Origin: Bromus sterilis
Lineage: Eukaryota > Streptophyta > Magnoliopsida > Poales > Poaceae
Assembly (NCBI GenBank): GCA_950022295.1
Contig: OX465595.1
Location: forward strand, 433,188,270-433,252,269
Direction: 5' to 3'
Length of the DNA: 64,000 nucleotides
In this document: piece by piece, positions 22,660 through 32,058 of the stretch
How positions within the stretch are numbered: the stretch's first letter is position 1
Layout: each line of letters starts with the position of its first letter
Position numbers and translations under genes: made by a program
Notes under the pieces: generated by a model
The model's database searches: none
Told to the model about the DNA's origin: nothing
Seen by the model: the letters and a program-made list of their open reading frames with translations, nothing else

Positions 22660-24352
22660 TGAAGGGAATATGCCCGAGAGGCAATAATAAAGTGGTTATT
22701 ATCTTATTCCATGTTTATGATAAATGTTTATTTTCATGCTATAATTGTGTTAACCGGAAACGTTAATACATGTGTGTTTAATAAACAGAGAAAAGGTTCC
22801 TAGTAATGCCTCTCTTTATACTAGCTTGTTGTTTAACGGATGATCAAGGTTTCCTGATCATGAACATTGGATGTTGTTAATAACAAGGTCATGTCATTGG
22901 AGAATGATGTGATGAACATACACCCACAGTAGTTATAGCAATACGATCATGTCATCAAGTTTCTATTGCTGTATCAAACTTTCACGAAGTAACCTTAATC
23001 CTTAGACCATGAGATCACGTCAATCACTGACACCGGAAGAGTACTTTGATTCCATCAAACGTCACACCGTAACAGGGTGATTATAAAGGTGTCGTTGGGT
23101 ACTTGGAAAGTGTTAGTTGAGGCTCGTGGATCAAGAGTGGGATTTGTCCATCCAGATGACGGAGAGATATACTCTGGGCCCTCTCGGTGATATCACATTG
23201 ACATCGCTTGCAAGCACGTGACTGGCTCACGAGGATGTTATATCACGGAACGAGTAAAGAGTACTTGTCGGTAACGAGATCGAACTAGGTATGGATGATA
23301 CCAAATGATCGGATCTCGGACAAGTAAAATATCGCGAGACAAAAGGAATTGGTTACGGAGTTTTGGTTCACACGATCACTAGTTCATCGTTGAGTAAGTG
23401 GGAGTCATCATGGATCTCCAGATCCCGCTGATGATTATTGATCAGAGAAGAGTCTCTGTCATGTCCATTTTATTCACGAACCGTAGGGTGACACACTTAA
23501 GGATTCGTTGACGCGTTTGAGTGGATACGGAACGCCAGAGAATATACTGGACAGCACATGGACTGTTTTGATAAAACTGCTGGAATAGTTTCGGTATATC
23601 AACATAGTGCAAGGGGATAATTGTTAATGTGTTCATTGAATGAAGTGTTCATCAATGAAGTACTCATTGAATGAAGTGTTCATTAATTTGAGTGACATTA
23701 AACAAGATAATTAAAAGTGTTTTAATGTGATAAACTCTTGGAATTTTGAGTGGAGAATTATGGAAGTTATGGGAATAATGTGTGACCCTTTGTTTTTGTG
23801 AGTGGAGAGTCCACCCACATGATGAGGGGAGAGGTGGGGGCACCTCTTGGGGCGTGCTACCCCTTGGGGGCTGCCTCCCCCTCCTATATATAGATGGGTG
23901 GAGACCCCTCTACACACCAATTCCTCCATCTCTCATATGTCCTTTGGTTGGCATCTTCCTCCCCTTGCTAGCTGATCCAGTTTCACGAGTACGGTGCTTA
24001 GGCGAAGCCCTGCTCAAGATCTTCTCTACCACCACCACCACTATGTTGTAGTGCTGCTGGAGTTCCCGAGGATCCACTACTTCCGATGCCCAACTGGAGC
24101 AAGGGGCGGAGGTCGTCGCTGATCCGTACGTGTGACCGATTACGGAGGTGCTGCCCGTTTGTGGCGCCCATCTTCATCACGACCTTGAGGTCGGCAAGTG
24201 ATCGACTACATCACCCACGAGAATCGTTCTCGTTAAAGCTTTTGGTCTTCGAGGGTGAGTCCTTCTCAAACCGTTACAAGTGATCTTCTAGATGTGATCT
24301 TGGCTGTTACAACCGTAGGAAATTTTTTGTTTTCTATGCAACGAACCCTTCA
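22660..24352 (+). repeat. 3' LTR of the Angela-like Copia
   Basis: 1693 bp, partner of 15828-17520. Confidence 0.92.
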
Positions 24353-24545
24353 TTATCGTCTTTTGGGAGAGAGACATCACTAGTGAACATCACGTATCCC
24401 GGTCCATATCTTCATCACTGTTTCCACGCTCATTTACTTTTCTGCTTTTACTTTCAGTTGCTATCATTATCCCTTGTGTTTGATCCTTTGTAAACAACAA
24501 GGCCGGAGAGATTGACAACTTCTCTGAACTTCGTTGGGAACAAAG

Positions 24546-26916
24546 TGAAAGGACGTGGATGTCACCTAGAGCGGGGGGTGAATAGGCGCTTAAAATAATT
24601 ACGGTTTCGGCTTGAACAAATGCGGAATAAAACTTAACGTTTAATTTGCCAAGCAAGAAACCTAAATAAGCTAGGCTCAACTATGTGCACCAACAACTTA
24701 TACTAAGAAAGATAAACAACTATGTGATAGCAAGATATATAACAAGAGCACTAAGGCTATCACAAAGTAGGTGCACAAGTAAATAGGTTGACTAAAAGAA
24801 CAACCTATGGGACAAGCAAAATACAATAATATGAGCAAGCACAAGATAAACAAAGTAATAAGCTTGCTCAAAGTAAAGGTAGAGATAACCGCAAGTGGAG
24901 TCGATGGAGACAAGGATTTGTTACCGAAGTTCCTTCTCTTGCGAGAAGTACATCTCCGTTTGGAGAGGGTGAGGAGCACAATGCTCACACGAAGCCAACG
25001 AGGGCCACCCTATTTCTCCTCACGCTCTTACCAATGCAAGATGCCGTGATTCCACTACTAGGACACTTGAGGGCGGTCACCGAACCCGTACAAATGGCAA
25101 CCCTTGGGGGCGGTCACCGAACCCGTACAAATGCTCGGGGCAATCTCCACAACCGAATTGGAGGCTCCCGAGCGTCCCGAAGATTTCCACCACAATGATT
25201 GAGCTCCGTAACAACAAGCCTCTAGGTGCCAACGCACCCACGAGGAACAAGCTCTAGAGTGCCAATGCACTCAAGAGTAGCTATCTTCACAACTTCACTC
25301 GCTACAAAGAATCCTCGGAGAGAACTCAAACAGATGCACCAAATGCAATGGCAAGAGCACACGAAGTGCTCAAGTCCCCAACTCTCAAATCCCACCAAAG
25401 CAACAAAAGCTATGGAGGAATATGAGAGGAAGAACAAGGAGAACACCAAGAACTCCAAGATCTAGATCCACAAGGTTCCCCTCACAAAGAGGAGAGTTGA
25501 CTTGGTGGAGAATGTGGATCTAGACCTCCTCTCTCTTTTCCCTCAAAAAGGAGCAAGAATCCTAGGAGGGGAAGAGAGTAAGCAAGCTCAAAGAGGTCAA
25601 CAATGGGGGGAGAACTTGCACAAAACCGGTGGGGACAAAGGAAGAAGAAGACCCCCTTTTATAGTCCCCCACGAATCCAGCCGTTGGGAACCGTTGGCAG
25701 CCCACCAACCACGGTACTACCGCTCGGAGAGTGGTACTACTGCACCCGGAGCGGTACTACCGCCCCCACGGTACTACTGAAGCCTAGTTCCGTGCCCACT
25801 ACCGCAGAGTCCAGTGGACTTACGGTAGTGAGTGCGGTACTTTCCCGCGGTACTACCGTGGCACGGTACTACCGCACTGGGAGCGGTACTACCGCCCCAC
25901 GGTACTACCGGGGGCCAGTACCGTGCCCACTACCGCAAAGTCCAGTGGACTTACGGTAGTGAGTGCGGTAATCGCCCACGGTACTACCGTGGCGCGGTAC
26001 TACCGCTCCAAGAGCGGTACTACCGCCCTGGCAGAACCAGGGAGCCCAGGCCACACAACAGATAAACTCCAAATGAAACAGGCAAACCCTGAACTGCCAC
26101 AACTTCTGCAAATGAACTCCGATTAAGGCAAACTCAAGCTTGATGGAAAGCTAACGAAAGCTAAGGAAATATTTAGAAGTGGCAAGGGAGAAATGTCAAA
26201 CAAATAGAGGTGTGAAACCTCTAACCGAGACGACCCGGCAAATCTCCCACATCGAAAAACATACGAGAAGACGCATATGAAATCCGTTTTCGATGAACAA
26301 GAGCTTGTCATGAAGAAGACCACAAGCTCAAAAAATCACACGGAGAAAAGCCAAACAAGAACCAATAAATATGATGCCAAGGATGCAAAAGGTTTGAGCT
26401 CTCCACGAACGACTCGGCCTAGCCTATAACACGGTCTCCTAACTACTACCAAGAGGCCAGTAAACTAGACACCTATCTAGTCAAACCTTTGTCTTGCGCA
26501 TAATCCACTTGAGCTTGATGATGACGATCATGCCCGCCTCAAGTTGGAACATCTTCCTTGATTCCTCCGGCTCGATGAAGACTTGTAGATAGCTCCCCCA
26601 TACTCCATTATGGGTGAGCCTCTTTTAGGCACATCTTCACACGACCATTATCACCAAATGGTCGGCAAGCTCTAAGCATACGATATCTTCTTGATGCTCC
26701 TCTTGACCTTGCACACATCTACTTGACCAATCTTTGGATAGCTCCATGAAGAACACCTTGGTCAACACGTAATCTTCATCTTACACCCTTGAAGCCACCA
26801 TATGATCTTCAAGCGTTGCCTATGGACAAACCTTAAAGTATAACTCAAGGAAACCATTAGTCCATAAAGATCGTCATCAATTACAAAAACCAAACATAAG
26901 GGCACATGCCCTTTCA
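24546..26916. mobile_element. Solo-LTR-like element with CGGTACTACCG palindrome cluster
   Basis: The element starts TGAAAGG and ends CCTTTCA, a 7-bp terminal inverted repeat, and is flanked by perfect CAAAG duplications (24541-24545, 26917-26921). No second LTR or PBS is visible, so a 2371-bp solo LTR is the simplest reading. Around 25712-26030 about nine copies of CGGTACTACCG occur. A longer segment containing CCACTACCGC and CTTACGGTAGTG is present twice (about 25793 and 25924). No coding potential was seen. The family is not identified; the palindromic motif recalls LTRs of the wheat Maximus-type Copia elements (uncertain). Confidence 0.75.
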
Positions 26917-27093
26917 CAAAGTTATTTGTGTCTGTGTGCAGGGCCGCGTCAGTTGCGCCGCTGACACCTACTTATCATCTCCGGAGTCCTACTGGAGACA
27001 AACCTTGGTATCTTTACTGAGGGAAATTTGCTGCTGTGCTACATCACACCTTCCACTTGGGGTTTACCAACAAAGGGCGAGAAATCACTATCA

Positions 27094-29167
27094 TCACCTC
27101 GCACATCACGGAGCGGAATGCGCGAGTGCCGTCGCGTGGATGCCTTGTCCTCCATTCTCGTTTCTGAGCCTGGGGCTCGTCTTCTGGGTTGTCTCGTCGT
27201 TGTGCTATGTTGTCATCGCGGTGCATGCCGTTCCGATCGTCCGAGAAACCGGCGGCGACCATGTCAGGTCCTCTGTCGTCATAGAAGTTCCGTCTGGGTC
27301 GCTTCCTTCTTCTTTCGGCTCCTCTATCTCCGTTGTAGTCGTAGTCGTACTCTGATCGTGCAGTGTGGGTTTCTGTTTCATTACGAACGGAATCTTCTTC
27401 GTCCGCCCAGCTGTTGGCTAGTTCTAACAGCCGTGCGAGTGTTCGGACTTTCATCTATCCGAGCTGCTCCTTGAATTCAACGCGCTGAAGGCCTCGCCTG
27501 AACGCGTCGATCGCACTTTCGTCCGAGATGTCTTCCGCTGAATTCTTGAGTATCGTCCATCGCTGGATATATGCTCGCAGGGTCTCCCTCGTTCCTTGTT
27601 TGCATGCCCGCAGTTTCTCGAGTGAGGCTGGTCGCTTGTATGTGGATTTGAAGTTTTCTATGAAGGCTCCTCGGAACTGGCTCCAGGAGCTGATGGATCC
27701 GCGCCGAAGATTCTTCAGCCAATGTCGAGCGGAGCTCTCGAGCATGAGCTGCACGTACTGCATTGCCGTGACGTTAGTTCCTCTCTGAAACTTGATTGCT
27801 GTTAGGTAGTCGTCGAGCCATGCCTCCGACTCCTCGAGTCCGTTGTACTTTAGTGTCGTGGAGTTCAGTTTGAACCCGTTTGGCATACGCGTCTCACGTA
27901 TGGCACGTGTGAAGCATAGTGCTCCACATGGCTCGATTTCCTCGTCGGAAGCCTCTTCGTCCGAGTACTCCTCGCGTGTTGCGCGTCTTCGACTGCTACG
28001 GTTGACTCTGTTCTGCGTGATGTAGTCTCGCGCATCTCGTCGAGTGCTGCGGCGCCTGTTGTTGTCGTCGCAGTCGTGTTTCTTGTACCTATCGGGGCGC
28101 CTGCGCCTGTCGTCATTACTGTCGTCGTCGTCGTCTGGTGAACTGGGGTCCTTGTCCGGTGTCCGCTCGCGAGTCTGCCGTTTTGTGCTGGATTTCTTAG
28201 GTACCAAGGCATCGATGGCGTCCTTCATTATCTGCAAAGCAATGGAAGTGTAGCGATCCGTCTTGCCCTTTCTGCTTTTCTGGGCACGAGACAGGTAGTC
28301 CTGGGCGCTTATGAGTGCTTCTGCCGGAGTGAGTGGCTCTTCTTCGTCGTCGTCTTCCTCTAATCTGAAGTCGTCTTCCAGTTTCCGCACCACTCTCTCC
28401 CTTTCTATCTTCCGCAGGTTGTTGAGTTTCGATCTGTTGCGGGTGGGGGAGTCGTGGTCTGGTGAGTCACTTCTGGGAGGTTGTCTGCGACTACTTTTCT
28501 TTTCGAGTTCCGCCTTTTCTTGCTTCTCCATGGCTAGGCGCCACTCTCTCGTCTACTGGATTAGCTCGCCCGCTAGCTTGTTGTATGCCCTTAGCTCGTC
28601 CCTTGAGGCATCTGATGGTAGTAACCTGCCGCGGGTGACTGCTTCCTTTACCACTGCCATTGATTCCTTGGACAAGTATATTTTTTCTTTGGGTGGTTCG
28701 TCTGCCGCTACAACCGGGGTTTGCTGCCTGCTGCGTGATGGCTGGCTACCTTGGCCGGGTGCTTGCTGCTTGCTGCTTGGCGGTTGACTGCTTTTTTGAT
28801 TGCTGGGTCCTTGTTCCACCTGGACTTTCCTTGGTATGGTCCTCGGTTCTCCTATATGTACGACCATCTGACTGGTGTTGCCGGGACCTGCCGCCCTGTT
28901 GGTGGTTGGGGTGTCTTGACGAGTGCCCAGGTCGTCGACTCGTCCGTTGTTACCTGACGTTGGTGCGCCAACTTCTTCCATGAACACCTGCGATGGTGTC
29001 CTTGCCGCCTCCTTGCTGATACGTGTGATGGTGCTTCTCCAGGTTGGGGCTCCACTCGGGCGGTCGCGAGTGGCGTGGAGCCTTGAGTTCGGTGGGTAGC
29101 TACGGCTGCCAGATAGGCTGGCCGTGCGGGCGGCGTCCGCTTCGGTCACTGCTGCAGGTGTTGCCAT
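27094..29167 (-). pseudogene. Gypsy gag polyprotein with two in-frame stops
   Basis: A single minus-strand frame runs from a Met at 29167 (MATPAAVTEADAA) to the break at 27094, interrupted only by TAG at 28553-28555 (after GELIQ) and TAG at 27455-27457 (after EFKEQLG). The N-terminal third is Ser/Pro/Gln-rich. The middle is highly charged (DDDEEEP, SSPDDDDDSNDD, repeated Arg runs). The capsid domain follows: ARHWLKNLRRGSISSWSQF, AFIENFKSTYKRPASLEKL, then QRWTILKNSAED, the typical plant Retrotrans_gag pattern. After the second stop the frame continues MKVRTLARLLELANSWADEE. Gag would package the element RNA. Confidence 0.82.
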
Positions 29168-29420
29168 GGGTGCGCGGGTGCCGTCGGTGAGGCGAAGAGT
29201 CCCCCAATGGTTGATGTAGATCTGATACGCTTCGAAGATCAGATTGACGCCGGAGTGCAGATCGGTAAAGACTGGCTGGAGGGCCGGGAGGTGGGCCGTG
29301 AATCCGAGGGACTCGAACAGATTGGATCTTGCCGGAGCCGTCGAGTCGATGAGTGCTGATGATGATGAGGCCGCCGAGATCGCGTTCCCAGCCTGCGCGG
29401 TTCCCACAGACGGTGCCAAT

Positions 29421-29858
29421 TGACGGGGATCAACCCCGGTAAATCCCATGGTCAGGGACCCTGGGTTAGTCATGAGAGGCACAGATTAGACGATAGCTCG
29501 TCGGCAAACAGGAAGGCACGCTCCTGCTCGATATTATTGATGGAGGAGATGCGATTACAGGGGATGTCAAGGTTGGAGCGCTCAAGGCTAGGGTTACAGA
29601 TGATATTGGTTGTCCTTTTCGTCGCCCCTCCTAGCCCTTATATACTGGGCTAGGTCTCGGGGAGTTCATCTACGTTTACAGGTAAGCTTTCCTAACCCTA
29701 GCTTGCTCCGTACGGCAGGTTCTCGCACCTTCCTTGTGAGTCGCAGACTCCTACGTCGGTGCCAATTAGCGGGCCGAGGCTGTATCTTCATGCGCCTTAT
29801 GTCTTCAGGGACACCAGGTAGGCTTATCCGTAGGAGTCGTGGGGTCACCCCCTCGTCA
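29421..29858 (-). repeat. 5' LTR of the second Tat-like Gypsy
   Basis: 438 bp, TG...CA bounded. The adjacent GTCGG (29859-29863) should be the target duplication; its partner is outside the window. Confidence 0.75.
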
Positions 29859-30535
29859 GTCGGGTTCCGGAAGGCTCCGTCGGCGATCTCCCACCGGCGT
29901 TTATGCCTACAGATTGCTGGATCGGGTGGTATTCGGTCGTGTCGGAAAAATCAGCGCGAAGCTCTACTCAGTTGCCATCATGGGCAAATCCATGGTGAAG
30001 TCAGAGGGAGAATGCCATGAAAGTTGTGATCGGAGGACTGGCAATGGTGTTCGGATCCTTTGCGCTGATGAGGAACTGGCTCGGAGTTTCAGGAATCGTG
30101 GCAGCAGTATGTAAGCGGGGGCGACAACACAGGTGAAATTCAAAGTCCTACCTTCCAGGGTGAAAATTCAAGGTCTGACCTTAATTGGTTGTGCCTGACA
30201 ATGGTCTTACTGAAGACATTGTTTTGAGAGCGAGGACTATGTTCAGGGTGAAAACCCAAGGTCTGGCCTTAATTGGTTGTGGCTGGCACTGACCTTCTTT
30301 AAGTTGTTGCTTTTGAAGAATTTGACATCAGATGTTGGCTTGGGGGTGATTGTGTTGCGACTACGAGAATTATAACTCTATAGCGGGACTATTCTTTTTT
30401 TATTTTTATTTTATTTTTGTTTGGCTGAGTATATCCGTAGTGCCTTTTGGCCATTGTGTAGTTACAGAGACCGGGTGTAATTGGTATCTCTTCGATATTA
30501 ATATTTTCTCCTTTTCCAAAAATACAAAAAAAGGT
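29859..30535 (+). mobile_element. LINE-like 3' fragment with 88-bp repeat units
   Basis: From about 30130 two units beginning GGGTGAAAA (30159 and 30248) repeat with a period near 88 bp; each contains CCTTAATTGGTTGTG. A terminal segment GGTGTAATTGGTATCTCTTC then GATATTAATA leads into an A-rich tail, the usual form of a wheat LINE 3' end. The same repeat units recur at 63690-64000 in the same orientation. No reverse transcriptase ORF is present, so the fragment is 5'-truncated. The class assignment is by style only. Confidence 0.5.
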
Positions 30536-32058
30536 GCTAAATCCAATTGTCTGCGTTTTTTTAACAAAAAAACCATTTGCCACGTAAAAGTAAGAACCCA
30601 AGTAAGATGCAAAAAAGAACATATTATAGAAACCATTTTTCTAGAATTGCTATGAGACTATATGAAACACTATTAACTTATTATAATTATCATCTTCCCA
30701 AAAGATACAATTACAAACTATCATTATGTGAAAGAGAAAAAGGTTTAATTTTACCATGAGAACAAGTAAAAAAATATCAACAATTTTCATGATATGAGAA
30801 AAAAATAAAGAGAATTTATCATGGACACATGGCAAAAAAATGTCATACATACTAAAAAATAAAAATTTCTCATGTTATGATAAATAAATTGTTACGTTCT
30901 AACTACAAAATTACAATTGTGTCAATAATCAAATTGACATGCTACATTCAATTTTTTTGCCATAGTCTAACTGCAAAATATTAGTGTTATCTAAATTTTT
31001 TTGCCATGGTCTAAATAATTAAGTTGCCATAGTATCTACAATAGAACTATCATGATGTAATAAAAAAATGATGTTCGAGTTGAAAAAATTGCCATGGTAG
31101 ATACATGAGAGTTTTGGAAATGATGCGCGAATTTTTTCCATGATTTTAGTGTCTAAAAGTTGTTGAAAAAATCAAAACGGTTTTCTTGACAATTCGCACC
31201 TAATGCATAAAATTATGATGTATAATTTTTTTGTAAATTTTCAATGTATCTAAAACCATTTCTTGTACGAAAAGTATGAAATTGTCTGAAGCAAAATGCC
31301 CAAGGCGGTCGCCGACCGTTTCGACAAACAACTTCAGGTGCTCGTCGGGATGTCCTCCTTCGTTACCTATGAGCTCCCATAATAAATCATGGAGCTCTTT
31401 TAGCATTTTCACTATCGAAAACGCTCACCTTCAACCGACTGATCTCACGCGAGACTCCACCGTTTTCATGGCCGTTGGATGGAACCGCAATCGAATGGTT
31501 CTGATCAAGCCTGCACTCGAACTAGTTTTGCAATCGATTCCCTATTGCAATCCTGACTTTGCAATAAGTAATCTGTTGCGGACCAAGTGGGGCGATAGAG
31601 GGACGGCTGTGATGGACTGATTTTCCAACCACGACTACCAGCAGGAGAAAAAACGATTCAACCTTGATCCGAGCGTTTTGTTGCATTGGTCCCAGCATAA
31701 CAAGCTTTTTGTTGCAAAGCTTAGTGCGCTGGAGTGACATAAGAGAAAAAAAAAGGTGATCTGACGAAGAAATATGATTCAAAGGCTTTTATAATATTGA
31801 TCCGAGCGTGATGTGTTGTCGATTGAACGGTTTGAAGCATGATGTCTAGCATTGCTCTTAAGAAACCCTGGTAACAAATATGCTATCCCAATTGAAGTTC
31901 TAGCAAATCTGAACAAAGAAAGTAGTACTACTAATACTAGCCGCCTATCCCCTGGCTGGACTCCATTCAACCTTGGCGACTTTATGATTGGTGCCTATCA
32001 GATTGCACCATTTCCTGCAGTCCATGGCGACCCAGACTCGCACACCACTCTCCGGATC
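30536..32058. other. Intergenic spacer downstream of the MCTP gene
   Basis: 30536-31260 is strongly AT-rich with short repeats of a TTTTTTGCCATGGT type. 31260-32058 is more mixed. Short ORFs on both strands (70-114 residues) show no recognisable domain or splice context. The segment close to 32058 should contain the 3' UTR of the MCTP gene; I see no decisive poly(A) signal. Confidence 0.5.

Larger units (their letters stand above)
15828..24352 (+). mobile_element. Angela-like Copia retrotransposon (+), non-autonomous
   Basis: The LTRs 15828-17520 and 22660-24352 are both 1693 bp. They start TGAAGGG, end CCCTTCA and are flanked by perfect TTATC duplications (15823-15827, 24353-24357). TGGTATCAGAGC at 17522-17533 is the initiator-Met tRNA PBS; a CAAGTGGGAGA tract precedes the 3' LTR. 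I count about five mismatches between the LTRs (about 0.3 percent), indicating a young insertion. Both contain a TATATATA promoter motif (about 17053 and 23885). The internal 5.1 kb has no long ORF, only remnants of Copia pol in plus orientation. Confidence 0.92.
14626..27093 (+). repeat. 3' LTR of the plus-strand Sabrina-type Gypsy, interrupted twice
   Basis: The LTR begins TGATACGTCC at 14626 and ends ACTATCA at 27093. It resumes at 24353-24540 and 26922-27093 after two nested insertions with perfect target duplications. A TATA-like CTATATATTC lies at about 14991-15000. Its segments match the reverse complement of 9059-10515 and 2198-2348. The sequence beyond 27093 is gag of another Gypsy, which identifies the target. 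Confidence 0.85.
27094..29858 (-). mobile_element. Tat-like Gypsy (-), 5' part with LTR and gag
   Basis: The 5' LTR is at 29421-29858 (438 bp, TG...CA in both orientations), with a PBS-like TGGCACCGTCTGTGGGAAC just inside it. Gag follows on the minus strand until it is cut at 27093 by insertion of the Sabrina-type element. The pol and 3' LTR lie on the other side of that insertion, outside the window. The LTR resembles the 425-bp LTR of the Gypsy at 2349-9058 (shared CCCATGGT and GGGACCCTGGG blocks), so the two are related families. Confidence 0.82.

Noticed and set aside
25706..26033. Possible CRISPR-like array from repeated CGGTACTACCG
   Set aside because: Spacing is irregular, the unit is an 11-bp palindrome and the context is a plant LTR. 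There is no leader or cas gene.
31200..31620. Small ORFs of 70 (-) and 114 (+) residues between the LINE-like fragment and the MCTP gene
   Set aside because: They overlap on opposite strands, lack any family resemblance I recognise, and have no promoter or splice context.
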